The notes below the pieces were generated by a model. It worked only from the letters and a program-made list of their open reading frames with translations, did not search any database and was not told the origin of the DNA. This document shows, piece by piece, positions 27,413 through 41,300 of a stretch of 64,000 nt of DNA. The position numbers were made by a program, and so were the translations under genes. The stretch comes from Morella rubra (taxonomy: Eukaryota; Streptophyta; Magnoliopsida; Fagales; Myricaceae), in NCBI GenBank assembly GCA_003952965.2, contig CM025850.1:1284378-1348377 (forward strand), given 5' to 3'. Every line of letters starts with the position of its first letter. Positions within the stretch are counted from its first letter, which is position 1.

Positions 27413-28253
27413 GTGAAAAGGAATGATTAGATAGGGGAGAGAGAAATTATATTGTAATTGCTTCATTGTGTTAAAATTTTAAAAGACCTAAAATTTTAAT
27501 AAACAAACACACCCTTAAATTAACAGCGCACATAATTATAAGGTTGGTACTATACACACCACTCGGAGGAGATTTGCCATGCGAGACAAGCTTAGGTTAA
27601 CAGGTAACTCTCCTCGTAATTTAAACAATTTTCTTTTCTTTGAAAAATCAAATCTACGTCCAACAAGTGAACAGATTGGAGCCATCTCGCATGATAAATG
27701 TATCTATGTGGCGTTTAATTTATTTTTTTCCATTTGGGCAGAATCTCGGCTGTTTAGTTTAGTTTTTTTTTTTCTGATTCTCTGCTGCTTAGGTTGATCT
27801 TGTCTTTGCTGTCATGTTTGTTACCTCAAGGCGAGGGAACATATTCCATTGTTCTGTACGAGAAAGGAGCCAAACATAAAATAATTAAATACAGATTATT
27901 ATACTCATTAAAATAATTAAATGATTTAGAGGAAAAAACAGATTATTATACTCGTACAGTTATGGAAAATCGGATCGGTCTATCAGATCTAAGTTCTTAA
28001 AAAAGTCAATAGTGTTGGCCCACTTCCTGAAAAAGACGAAGCCGATTAATTAATAATAAAAGGATACTTAAACTCCATTGTTTGGTAGTGCCGCATAAGT
28101 CCCGCATGGGTCACAAGATTCAAATTTCAAAGATTATTTTCGTTTTCTTTATCAATGCCAGATTAGGTAGGAATCCGATTTTTTTGTCTGGAAGCAAAGG
28201 ATTGGCCGTATTATATTTATTATTATTCTTCTTCTTTTAAAGCAAATACGATG

Positions 28254-28546
28254 TTTATTCAATTTATTTGAAAACGTAGATAAGACGTGTGATTGTGAAA
28301 ATGGACGAAGATTTTGGACTTTTCAAAAGAGAAGAGCATTTGAGTATATTTCAACGAAAAGAAAAATCATCAAGATTTTGGAGTCGAAACTCGAAATAAA
28401 TGATTTTCATTCAATTTATTTGAAAACTTACATAAGACGTGTGATTATGAAAATGGACGAAGATTTTGGAATTTTCAAAAGAGAAGAGTATTTATTTGAG
28501 TATATTTCAAAGAAAAGAAAAATTCATCAAGATTTTGGGGTCGAAA
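28254..28546. repeat. Tandem duplication, 152-bp offset
   Basis: Copy 1 at 28254-28389 and copy 2 at 28406-28546 share TTCAATTTATTTGAAAAC, AAATGGACGAAGATTTTGG, TTTTCAAAAGAGAAGAG and GATTTTGG.GTCGAAA. Copy 2 has a small insertion near 28490. The duplication is recent enough to be easily aligned. A 75-codon frame crosses copy 2 but resembles nothing known to me. Confidence 0.85.
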
Positions 28547-29653
28547 TAAGATTTTCACTGCTGCAAGTACGAAGGGCATTGAATACTCTTATGATTATTC
28601 CCTAAATGCCCATCATAATCGAGGTTGTGGGCTGTTGAACCGCCAGGTTAGGTACCTTTCTAATCCTTTAAAGATTACAATATATGGGGGTTGAGAATCT
28701 GGGCTTCATTTACTTTCAGAGAAATATCAACGCCGGAGAATTAATAGAAAATTGACTGTTGGGTTCACTGGTCAATTTGCCCCTCCTGATGCGACTTCTG
28801 CGGCCATGCATGCTTTGTCGAGAAGCGAGCCAAGTCATCTTTACATGACATCTTAACAGATTTAAATTTTTTGGATAACTTCAGACCGCGACCCCTCCGA
28901 TTAGCCATTCAAAATAATTGCCGTTAGAGACTTTAAAGCTGAAATTCTTAACCATCTTCGCCAATATCTTATCCCCATAAGCTAAACACTGTCAATTTTT
29001 TTAACATTATTTTTATAAAACAGTAGAAATCCGGTCCTTCTATCGGACTTTTAAACGCTCGGTATCAGACGGACTTGACCTAATTTAATTACTTAAAAGT
29101 TTATACTTATCATTTGACCCTAGAGTAAGTTGGTTTGATTGAATTTAGGTGGATAATTTTGAACTGCTTCAAGTGCAAGCAAACCGAGACAGCACCTCAC
29201 GTGGTTGTGAACCTGTTGGTGTTGCGTGTGTGCATCTCTTTTGCATCTAACTCGATCCGATTATTTAATTTAGACCCATGCAACAAGCAATATGGGCATG
29301 GCAATGCAAGAGAAGGAATTTCATTTCAAATTTAATCGCTTGCTGAACTATTGGAATGGAAAAGCAAATATCACTAATTTGTTACTATATTCCCAACTCG
29401 GCATACACTTATAATTGGTCTACAAGCCACGCTCTATATTCCCCTGTGATCTTTCTCAAAATAAATTGACAGTGTCTAGATTGGGGTTTTCTTCTTGGCC
29501 AAATTGTTGAACCGAAATTGGTACCTTAATATATGGGTTAGTAAATGAATCAATATTGACCAGTCCGAAAATTCATGGTTAATTTTGTTACCCTCTTGAC
29601 AAATTTATGCGAACTTGATATTTTTTGTTCAATTTCCCTTATAGTCTGGTCTC

Positions 29654-30667
29654 CATAGCGGAACCAGCCGAGGGCAAACAGGGGAACCTGCCCCGGTTGG
29701 CTCCGCCCAAAAATAATTTATTCTTCTTCTTCTTTTCGCTTGCAAATGCTTGTTTGTGGGTTAAGTAGCCTTTGCATTTAACCGACTTAGAAATTTGCCA
29801 ACAAGAGCCATGACATTTGACATTTGTTGGATAGGGTGGTAGGTAGGTTGGATCAAATTTAAAATTAGGCGCTTTTCTGGCAAATTTAAAAGCTGATATT
29901 TTATTTTTAGACCCCAAAGGAATTCTACTTCTTTTCTTTTGTTGCATTCCACTACATGGATGACTAGTATTTTTCATATCTTAGACTTAGAGAAACGGAT
30001 ATGTTGGTATCTCCCATCTGGTGTTAAATTATCTTTCTTTCTTCTCTCTCTTTTTTTTTTTTTTTTTCATGTAGAACTACTGAGAAATAAGATGTTTGGA
30101 CGATTGGATTGCAAACATATTATTTTCGTGTGTAAGTTTTTTTGTCAAATTATTGATTTGATCGCTTAGGAGATGGATCATCTTTTCACATAAGTAAGTA
30201 CGTAGTTATTTCTTTGCATAACATGTCTTGATCCAAGGAACTCATTCTTAACATTTGATCATGGTTGAGACAAGAAAGCATAATTTATATCCATTGGTTT
30301 ATTCCTTATTGAGTTACATTGATCTTACCAGTTACAGTGTTGAGAGAGTGTTCTCTGCGATAAAAATTATCGAGACTAACTTGCCTATTTATATGGAAGA
30401 TGACTGGATGAATGATTGTATGGTAGTATACATCGAGAAGAATTTTTAAAAAATATTGAAAACGAAACTATTTTGCAATGTTTTCAGAAGATGCAGACTT
30501 GTAGATCTAATTGTCAATTCTTAGTCTTAGTTTATTTCAATATAATATATTTTTAATCACTAAATTTTGATATTTAACTCTTAAAATACTTTTTTACATT
30601 ACGTAGTATTTTTTTTTTTTTCCGTATGAGTTTACCCCTCTTCAAATTTATTTCTGTTCCGCCATTG
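29654..30667 (+). mobile_element. Decayed hAT transposon
   Basis: The left end CATAGCGGAACCAG and right end CTGTTCCGCCATTG are imperfect inverted repeats of the plant hAT type (CAnTGGCGGAACCAG). They are flanked by CTGGTCTC (29646-29653) and ATGTTCTC (30668-30675), which match at 6 of 8 bases as expected of an old 8-bp target duplication. About 1 kb long, with only the C-terminal part of a transposase left inside. The element has lost most of its coding region and must be immobile. Confidence 0.7.
30255..30449 (+). pseudogene. hAT transposase C-terminal fragment
   Basis: An open stretch of about 64 codons carries the hAT C-terminal dimerisation motif: YPLVYSLLSYIDL, then VERVFSAIKIIETNL, then DDWMNDCMVVYIEKNF. 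This is the ending typical of zinc-finger MYM-type/TTF-type hAT transposases of plants. The usual upstream RNase H-like and zinc-finger parts are missing. The fragment ends in a stop at 30447-30449 and lies inside the inverted-repeat-bounded element at 29,654-30,667. Confidence 0.8.
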
Positions 30668-30668
30668 A

Positions 30669-31132
30669 TGTTCTCAACATCCACTAAACGGGCATAAATA
30701 TTCAGAAAGTTTGACCAACTAATTCAAAATGCCACTTGTAAGTCGCTAACTGAAGTTCTGGCCAGTGAGCAGGTGGAAGAGTTTGTCCACATTGTTCCAA
30801 TATTCTCCTCCCGTACTTGTTTCCCAAGGGATTTTATACTCCTTGATGCTGATTCCGAAGGTTGCTGTCAGGCTGGAAAATGTCATGATTTATTTCTAGT
30901 TCGGCAACTGGTGTTCTCTATATCCACTAAAACGGGCATAATTATTCAGAAAGTTTGACCAACTGATTCAAAATGCCACTTGTAAGTCGCTAACTGAAGT
31001 TCTGGTCAGTGAGCAGGTGGAAGAGTTTGTCCACATTGTTCCAATATTCTCCTCCCGTACTTGTTTCCCAAGGGATTTTATACTCTTTGATGCTGATTCC
31101 GAAGGTTTCCGTCAGGCTGGAAAATGTCATGA
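30669..31132. repeat. Tandem duplication, 243-bp offset
   Basis: Copy 1 at 30669-30889 and copy 2 at 30912-31132 differ at only a handful of positions. Shared anchors are AAATGCCACTTGTAAGTCGC, GAGCAGGTGGAAGAGTTTGT and CTGGAAAATGTCATGA. Both copies keep one plus-strand frame open for about 60 codons (SEQVEEFVHIVPIFSSRTCF), which I do not recognise. The decayed hAT element abuts the left edge of copy 1. Confidence 0.9.
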
Positions 31133-32391
31133 CTTAATATTCTCAAAGTTTGATGCCAGAGTGGAGACAGGACCCGTGTAGAGAGAGTAAGGCATTTTGT
31201 TGCCAGGAAATTGATAAAATATAAATCGCAATAGATAATGTATTACCAAATGAGAAAGTTGGAGTCCATCCATGCTGTGATGTTGATGTATGAGGTGGCT
31301 TTTGAAGGGAAAATACGTGCTTAAACTATACTGAGGAGTGTTGAAAGTTCTGCAAAACGACGGGGGGAACGCCAGCCGGTGTTGACTGTTGTTCCAGATT
31401 GAAGTCCGTGAACTATATAACTTATCATGTGTGCGGGTGCCTAATTCTTAAATGTGGCTCTGATCTGGAAGGCTGCCCAACTTGTTTCTAAACTAGGAAA
31501 AAAAAAGACTCGAGTTGTTGAGGCGGCACTATCTGTGTTAAGGTAGGTGCTGGGTTATACATTATTCTATAAGGTTGAAAATAAGAGGTTGTTTCGACAT
31601 GTGCCAGCCGCCCCAAAAGGCAGCACACTAACTAGTCCATTTGACCACTTTAGTCTGCAATCTGCATGCTCGAAATGACGACCTGATGGGCTTAGAGGGG
31701 TTTTTCTTTGTGACGAAAGTTTCGACTTTGGAGCCCATTTGTTTGGGCTTAGTCGAGGATGTACAGTTCCATTTGCCGGTAACAGAGGGTGCAAGTAACT
31801 CTTGATGGTGGAAAGAGTCGTACAAAACTATATTTGAAGTAGGCTGCAAAGATATATTTGGTTAATCAAATAAAAAAATCTGTCGCAGTGGCCTCACAGA
31901 AAGATATGCAGATATCCGCTGCAAAGGCCCAGCAGGATGCTTAAAAATCAAAACCAATAAACTTCACACAAATTGCTGAAAATACAACAAACCCAACATT
32001 TGGGTCATTCTAAATTTGGGGACAGTCAAAATTTTAATTCGTGAAAATTAGTGAAAAATTGAAGATATAAATTATTTATGTTTATTGTTATAAAAGGAGA
32101 TTGATTTGATTAAGATAAATTATTTTATATTATTTTATTATGCCAAAATTTTGAAGTGGCCATTAGCTGTGTTTGCCACGAGACTCAGCTTAGAACATTT
32201 TCTCATTTTTTTCATTTTACATCAAAACAAAAGCAGCCTCAGATACTTGTCCATTATCTGCAACAATTGTCAACTACAATCCGTTGAAATTTTTATTATT
32301 TACGTAAAAAATATAATATACAAGAATTTATATCCGAGACGAACTTTATACAACAATCTGACCTAGCACTGTTATTAAAGTCTTTCCTTCA

Positions 32392-35300
32392 CTACTGTTC
32401 TAAAGAGTTGTTGCTGTTCCAAACCAAAACTAGCGTCTCCTCGTGCACGGGCCTTCTGTGAGTTGGGAGGTCAAAAGAACATCGCTGGGACTTACATCTC
32501 GCTATCTTCACGGTACTCAAGAAATACCTATCATCATACTGAGGCAAATACAGCAGGATCAAACAAACATGTAAGTGAGGTCGAGCACATAAATTAAAGA
32601 TCTTGAATGCTAAGAACATAGAAGATTCGTATTAGATTTTCCCGAAAATACAGCCTCTCACTAATATTGTGTTCTAATGGATGTTGGTCTACAAGATTTT
32701 TTTTGGGGGGTGGGCTCGGCAAGAGAGAGAGAGAGAGAGAGAGCAAGCTCTCCCTTCATTTGTTAATGTGTATTTACGGAGGAATATCAATTTTGCAACT
32801 TACATTTGGAATGTCGAAGTCACCTTCACTTGCATCACACAGATCTAATGATACCTTCCGAAGCATTGGCAGCTGAAGTCATAAAGAAAGGAAAGCTGAT
32901 TTTAGTCCTTAAACCTGATTTTTCTGACAAGAAATGAACAGACAAAGAGAATGCGCTGCTGTACTCTAGGGAGTACCTTTGAAGAAGCATCTAAAATGAA
33001 GCTTTTCTGTACGCCAGGGCCCTGAATAACATTGGTTAGATTCAACCCAGCAAGTAAGCAATCTCAGGTCAGTCACAAATCAGAAAAGTTTAACCAGAAA
33101 TTACAATCCAGATATAGAAGCAGCACATATTCATTTGTTGTCTACTTGAGGCGAGAGAAACAGATTCAATACAATTGACCTCCTAAAGCTCCGACTCCAT
33201 CATAGGTAAGTTTATCACATACCAAACGATGTAAACAAATTCCAGTGCATGAGATCTGTCTATTATTTGGCTGACTACAGCCTCATTTTTGTACATTATC
33301 TAGCCATAACTATACCTGTCCATCGGAAACAAATATGATGAGTTTAAGTTGGCTGATAACGAGCAGGGATGACAAACTTAGCTCATTTCCGTCTCTCCAA
33401 AAGGAATGTTCAGGTCCATAAAGGACACACACAACAGCAGAGGATCCATAATTAAAATGGTACAATAGTATCTTATACAACGTATAACCTGAAGCAGACA
33501 GATAGTTCTTTATCTGGCCTGCCTATGTAGTCAAAAGAAAATAGCCACTACGTTAGGTAACTGCACCATATAAACAGGGCCATACTCATTTTCTTTAGTC
33601 TTCTATGGGCGAAACGAAAAACACAAAGATGATTTAACTAAGGCCTTACATTGTACTCTTAACAAGTTCCTAAATAAGCAGTTAGTAATGAAGATATTTG
33701 TCCATCATGTTCTGCTAGGAACATAAGTAGCTGATATCACTATGGTTCGGTCATCTGCACACCAACCAAATCTGTATCTAAGATGCAGAAAAAGAAAAAA
33801 GAAGCAGTCATAGAAGACTCACATTATGACGCAGAAGGAGATCTTCAAGAGCTATGCAATTGAGAAGAGAAGAAACCCCGTTTTTTGTCACTTCTCCACA
33901 GTCCTAATCAAGCAATGAAATTGTGTTTGGAAACATACATGAGAACCAGAAGGCAAGAAACCTCATGTACTCTTTCATGATTTTACTCTATTCTAGAAAT
34001 CAACCAAGGCTCTAGTGGTTGAAATAGCACAAGTAACACATAACAAATTTTAGCTTATTAACAAAGGGATTACATAATTCATCGAAGAGAAAAGCAATAA
34101 TGACAGACCTCTAGATGGATAGAAGTCAAGCCTGGCCACCCGCGTGAGATTATCTGTTGAGAATCTGTGATGAAGTGCAAAGGGAAAAGTACAGACGCAT
34201 ATCAATCACCACCCAAGTGCTTGAAAAAGAGTGAGACCATTATTCTACATCTGGTCTAAATAGACACTAAGCCATGGGTAGGACATAAAGAACCGATCAA
34301 TGATCTACCATGCACCAATGCAAAGAACCAATTAATGATGGCTTCCATATGGCTTCTTGTTAACTTTTGAACTCAATTGACAAATCAAATCATTATTGTG
34401 ATCCAAATATCACATGTAAATCATGCAGCTATGGAAATATTTGACCCAACAAATTCTAACTCTGACCTGAAGTCAGAAGCTTACATCCCAGTAATGAAAG
34501 CTCAACCAAGTTCAGAAAATTCTGGGTCAGAATAAGCAAATCAGCATTGGTCATCCAGGGTGTTACTCTTTCAAGCCTCAATTTCTTCAGACTGGGCATA
34601 GAAAAGTTGAAGCTTGATACAGATATATCACCAAAGCAATAGCACAAAGCCAACACTTGCAATTTTCTCAAAGACGCCATTATGTTCATTATGACAGTAT
34701 CAGATATGACCTGTAAAGAACCCAACAAGGTGACAACCATTATTTATAAATGCATTTCATTTAGCAAAAACTACAGTAAAATATACACTACTTGGTTCCC
34801 TATACTGGTCTTAGTAATACGAGAGTCATCAGATAATCTCTTAGGCAAGAGAGGGAAGGTTTTATCCTTCTGAAATAAAAAAGCACAAAGTGCAGGAAAG
34901 GGCAACTGTCCTAAACAAGGAAATATCTCCATGTGTCGTACTGTTTCATTCAATAATCAATACCTGAAAATGAAGGATTAATGACTCTAACATAGGAAAA
35001 GTCGCAGAAAGTTTTCTCAGTGCGTCTTCACCTAATGATCCACCTAATCCAACAGTTATTGACCTCAGTGGCATCATTGCATGTTGAAGAGCTTCCACAG
35101 AAAAGCAAGAAAATCCCCATCCTACTGCAATTTCTTCCAACTTGCATTTCTTGCCTAACTCAAGATACAGATCTTTAGAAATAGATAAGGAAGAAAATTC
35201 TCCCCCTGGGGTGTTACTTTCCTGTTGGAACATATTTCTACAGCCCCTTGCTTTCAAACACTTTAAACCAGGATTTGAACGTACTATCTGAGCCAATGCA

Positions 35301-38300
35301 GTTCCAGAAACCTGCAATTATACCAACATAAGATCCTTTAGTCAGCATTTTAGTACTTATGATGTAATCACAACAGTTGCAAGAGCAGGAACACGGAAAC
35401 CAAAAAACTCATTTGGGAGATGTTAGCTCAGATGTGACAGCCACAGAAACTTAATGTCTTTCTACCTACAATCAGATTTATTTTAAAATTTTGGATGTCA
35501 TGATATCACAAGCTTGCCTTGATTGTCCACTTGTGTCACAGGTCAGAATGTATTTGATGTGCTGTATCTGCTAGTTCTAACATCATATTCAAACTAGCTA
35601 AAAGCTTTTCAAAAATTCATGGCCATTGATGAAGTAATTTCTTTACATAAGGATATGCAACGATGCTTCATAAACTCTCCAGTTGACAAAAAAGAATTCA
35701 GGTTGGGTAAATTTGACTACTAACCATAGTATTAGAAACATCAAGCATCTCCAAGGAAGAACCTGAGAAATGTTGCAGAGAATCATCAACAAGGTGAGTG
35801 TCCCTCAAGCAAAGGCTCTTCAGATTTTCTGTTTGAGACAAAAGCTCTAGGAGAGATGCTTCATTGACGCCTGCCAAAAAAATCCAAGTATTATGAGAGT
35901 AACTGAACTTAGAAAACTCTAATCTGTACTGATTGGACTTGGACACTTGGTTATGAATATCTTCTGAGGATTCTATAATTTTAACGCACCGTCTATTATT
36001 AACTCATGTAATAAGGATGTGAAAACTGTAAGTCTTTTTTGTTTTTATCTTTATGAAAACAGTAAGTCACTTGTTGCTACATTGTCACCTGCAAGAACTC
36101 TTTGTTCCATGTTTTCTCTTATAGGAGTTTCTAGAGTTACCCATGTTCAGTTTCTGCAAATTACTGGCTCACGAGAGGGGATTTTGGTAAGGGAAGGAAT
36201 ATTATGGTTTGCAAAGGAGTAACGCAATTAAATCTGAAGAATTTGATTGGTGAACAAGAGGGTTTGGACCAAGGAGCAATCAGGGGGAGAGCAAAACTTT
36301 GGTTATCCCAAGTTCCAATCTTGGATTTCCATGACGACTTATTTCAGAGGTTTGGGTTATCTTTCAAGCCTTATAGATGATTTTTCAGACATTGATCTAG
36401 TTCTCCTCCTCCTTCTAGAAGACTTTTCTCGAAATAAAAGGGAGACAAAAAATTAGAGTTCCATCTCAAGAGAAATTGTTCAATAAGAGTGTACCATGAA
36501 GAAAATGACACTCACACTTGCAGCCACCCATATGCAATTTTTGAAGATTGAATGCCAAAGAATTATGCTTCCGTCCAAAATGGCCAGCAGAATAGTTATG
36601 ATGATTAATGTTACTAGAACAAAGAGCTAGAACTGAATTTCTCCCAAAAGAAGTATCACAAAGTACAATTGACTGCAATTTCATCAAGTTGCATAGAAGA
36701 TCTGCTATGCCAACATCTGTAACTGATATACACCCTTTAAGGTCCAGGTCATGCAAGGAAGCACAGAGTCTAGAAATATATTGGAGATCCAAATCTGGCA
36801 TAAGCATTAAAACGCATGGTTAGTAGGGTGGTGTAGATAGCAGGAAAAAACAACTAGATGCCAAGGAGTACCACAATCAGCTGGAGATCATGAAAAATGA
36901 ATGAAAGGTCATCAGTTCAGATCTACTCATCCCTATCCTACCTCCTGCCTAGCCTGAACTCACTCATCCGAAAAATGAAGTCAGAAAACCTAGAGGAAAG
37001 TTATCAATAAGCAAGAAATGATGAATAAACTACCTAAAACTTTCCACCAAATACGTCCAATATAGACCCTTTCACAATATTGGACCCTTTTACTCCCCAG
37101 CGCTACATGCTCAATAAAATACCTTTAAATCACAAAGCTAAACTTCATATGATGGTGAAATCTACCTCCATTGGCCCTAAGCTTCTAAGATATTTAATGC
37201 ATTGATATGCAACTGCTAACCAAATAACCTAGTATATGACAGATATCTTTTGGTGGTCAAAATTATTTTAGACATAAATAGACAGATGAGTATCTCACCA
37301 CGGAGATCACTTTGGCCCTCCAATGTGAGTTTTGTGATGTTCGACAATGATGTTCCAAACTTTTGTACTGATGTAACATCCATAGCATTATATCCAACAC
37401 GGAAGGACTTGTTTGACAATGGTGACATGATAGCTGGACTTGAGGATACAATCGACACTTGTGCTGGTATAAGAGGACTAATGTCAACTGTTAAGTCAAC
37501 TTCATGGAGTAGCGGGCAGTTTTGCACCAATTGATGCAAATTGGTCGGCTTGAAGTTCAGAAGATAGGCAGCTCTTAGTGTTCTTAAAGAAGGAAATGAC
37601 TTGCTGAAGACTATAATAGCGGCTTCAAGATGTAGCCCTGAACACTTAGAGATATCCACCTCCTGTACGGCTTCAAAGGATAATGTTGATAGCAAAAATT
37701 GCGAAACTGGACCTTGGTCTCTTTCTAGATGTTCAACGTTTATTGAAAGATGCTCAATACTCTTTCTTAAGGAGGGGTCGATACTATATGAAGAAGGAAG
37801 CACAGAGAGGAGTAAAATGGCTATTGTTATCTGTGGACAACCTGAAAGGTTCACCTTCTGCATTGAGAGAAAAGATTTAGGTCATCCAAATCATGAACAT
37901 TGTGCAAGAGAGTTGAAAATGCTGGACTGTGGATTAAGGCAACTGAAATTAGTTGTACTCATCAACTCAATGAAATAAATTGTAGACATGGGAAAACTAA
38001 ATACCAGAAAGAAGCTGAAAGGTCCAGTTCTTATATGGAAAGGAAAATTCAAGGGAAATTGTCTATATTTGCAAAAGAAAGCCATTGCACGCTCTCCAAG
38101 GGCCTTTTAGAGAAGACAATACCTTAGAATATTCTGTCAACCGAATCCTGAGATGGTGCAAATCACCATCTCTGACGAGATTCATGGAATTAATGGTTGG
38201 AACATTCATCAACTTAAATATTGAGTCAATGCTCTCCTCCGAAAGCTTAGAGAAATGGTAAGACCTTCGTTTCCCTGAAATATGAAACAAATCAACTTCT

Positions 38301-41300
38301 ATTATTAATGTATTTGAGGAAGAAAATGAGTAAATATTTTCCAAGGCTATAAGTAAAAAATCCAGATACTAGATCATACCTGCAGCAAACCACAATGGCA
38401 AAAGGCTAATGCGGATCTTTTCAACAGCAACCGAGAATGAGTACACAGAAAGAATCATAATTGATTAAAATTTTAAAGAAAATTCAATTTCCAAACAAGA
38501 GAAAAAACATAGATTCCTCCTTAGCTAATTCTCCTCTTTCCAATTTCATAATTTACGAAAATGAATGTATTTCTGAAAGGTACTCTAAGAAGATCAGAAT
38601 CATATAGAGATCACATGTATGAAACTAGCCAAGATACTCCATAGGAAGATTGACGAAAAGACTCCTATTGGAAGAGACAGATGATATGCTTTCTAACTAT
38701 CACTATGGAAATAAAAAATATAGGGCAGTAATGAGAGGTCACATCCATCAATCGTGACTGCTTGTGATAGATCAACATGGTAGCATGTGTGATAAAGCTT
38801 CTATCAAACTGGCAGTAAAATCTATTTTCCCATTTCATTGTTCTAGTGTATGTCGTTAAGTAAATTATCTTCTCTTTGCAATTATCTAACAAACGTGTGA
38901 TTACTGTTAACCATTGGCACCTACAGGACTGAGATAGATTATCTTGTTGTCTTGCTTTGTTAACGGGGACATATCAATAATGGGCCATTGTCCGTTGCTT
39001 TGCATTTGGGATAATAAGTAGACCACTTTGTTACCAGCACCCACCAACAAAATACGAAGATAAACAAGACATTATATCAAACTTGTATCATCTCCAATGT
39101 GAATAACCCTTTTTCCAATTTTGATTATGGATCTTCCATCATTTTTTGAATGAGATGATCTACAACAGAAGGAATGAGATGAAAGGATTTGACTTGAGTT
39201 AAGTTAAACAGAGCATTCTTTCTTGCTTTAATCTCGTACTTATCTCCTGAAAGAAAGGGCACCTTTGCTACAAACACTCAATTTTAGTTCCTCAAATAAA
39301 CAATGAAGAATCGAAACTTACTTGTCTAAAGATGCTATGCCGATCATTGCCATGTCTGCTGAAGTTTTCCCACTGTTTTTCACTGGCATTGATCCAAACT
39401 AGAAGTGCATCAGAGAGATGCATCTCACTATCAAAGATCAGTAGGACGTTAGATACTCCAAGTGCACTACATAACATTGGATCAATATATTAAGGACAAC
39501 TGATCAACCTGTCAACTGTCAAATGGGGATGCCCAATGCAAGATAATAACAAGTTGTATGGAACATTGCCAAAAGATTCGCTAGACATGGCCCACATCTG
39601 CTCGGAAAACACACCATCATCAGCTTCTATTCAGAAAAAAAGGTTGCCAAACTGTAACAACAAAATCCTTGCACAGGGTGAAACAAATTTTTACAACCTT
39701 TTGAATCAGCGTAAACCTAGCAGTTCTAAAGCCAATCATACAAAATAAGGGAAAGCATACAAGTGAAGGATCTAAATCGCAGCTGCTTAAGGGATATATA
39801 ATGAGAAAGTGTAATTGGCAAACTGGCAGCTTGGACTAAAATGAATTTTCTTTCACATTCTAACAAGACGAATGAGTTTTCCAAAACTGAAACAAACACT
39901 AAAGGTAGGAACTTTGAAATGTTGATAAGATCTACCAGGACAGATTATAGGTCTTTTCCTTAACCATCCAGCCTTATCTAAAAACCCTCTGCTCTGTAAA
40001 AATCCTCAGTAACCATGTCCCATCTTTTTGTCCCTCCTGACATCCCGTTTGGCTTTCATCCAGTCATTCTAGCTTCCCTTTCTCGTCAAAAAAGCCTCCT
40101 TTTTGGCTTTGTGTGAAAGATGACTCGATACAAGATAGCTGCAGTTATGTTCAAGTACTTTTTTTATTTTTTTTATTGGAGTGGCAGACAATAAGAACAG
40201 GTTTTATATTTTGGTTTATTAGTTTCCCTTAGTAAAAAGCCTCAAATACCCCTTTACCTGAGGGTAAAGATCTTTACCCACAGCTTCAGATTTAAAACTG
40301 TACAGATTAAGGTTATCAAAAGAGGAGAGTGAAATCAAATGAGCAAGATCACTCATCAGTGTCATAGCATGAAATTCTAGAGAAAATGGATCTCAATTTG
40401 CTGAAAGAATGTAAACATAAGGCAGAAAGGACTAGCTAAATGGAGGGCATTTGTTTCATCAAGGCTGTTGGTCAATAAGATGTTTGTCGAAAAAGATCAA
40501 ACCACCCAAATATAAAAAGAGAAACAAAAAAGATAACAAATTTGGTACTCAAAAGAGTTTTAAGTAAAATATGAGCATCCAACATAATTAAACATGAATG
40601 ATTATTGAACTTTGACCATCAGATTAGGCAGAAATTTCTGACCCAGAAGCAATCTAAGAGTGCACATGGTGCGCAGCATAAAAGCCAAATAAATGTGAAG
40701 CACATACAAAGTTCCTCGCGAGATAGCTCACACATAATTCTGGAAGAAAATCATTCGCTGCAACACATTCAAAATACATCCATTAAACTGGATACATCAT
40801 GATAACTTCAAACGCCAAACTATAACATGCATGTTGCATATTTAGTACTGCATATTGCTTGTTTAGAACTTCTAAATAAATGTCAGAGAGAAGCTCACCA
40901 CGCTCTAGACCAAATTTCCAAATATAAATCAAATCATCCAATTGTATTTGCAAGGACCCAAACCCATTGGAAGAAGATACCTCAGAGAACCAAGTTATAC
41001 AATTCAAGAGAAGCGTCTCCACCCCAAAATACAGTGCACCCTGGACGATTAGCACAAGAACTCTAAAAAATTACAATAAACCAAAACTAATAAATTTGAC
41101 CTGAGAAAGTGATACATCACATTATTATTATACATGTAAGGACACAACAATAAAGATTTTAGCTAATAAAGAATTGAGGAACAATGGTGCCCAATTCATC
41201 ATATTAAAACAACGGTGCTTTAAGGGTGAAGTCTTACCTCAAAAAGAGGAACAAAATTATGCAACATCACATCCAACGGGCAACCATATATACACTTGAG

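Larger units (their letters stand above)
22850..32391. other. Gene-poor intergenic block with decayed transposons
   Basis: About 9.5 kb between the ABCG34 promoter and the FBL11 stop codon, with no intact gene recognised. It is very AT-rich and contains MITE-like elements (25.5, 26.4, 26.9 kb), a decayed hAT element (29.65 kb) and three short tandem duplications (24.8, 28.3, 30.7 kb), each listed separately. The parts 22,850-24,800 and 31,140-32,390 hold only AT-rich unique-looking DNA and possible fragments of AT-rich MITEs near 24,430-24,590, 24,975-25,135 and 31,995-32,190. Confidence 0.6.

Noticed and set aside
31567..31849. Minus-strand frames of about 75 codons
   Set aside because: Two overlapping frames with no recognised motif; could be a remnant of an unknown gene but cannot be supported.
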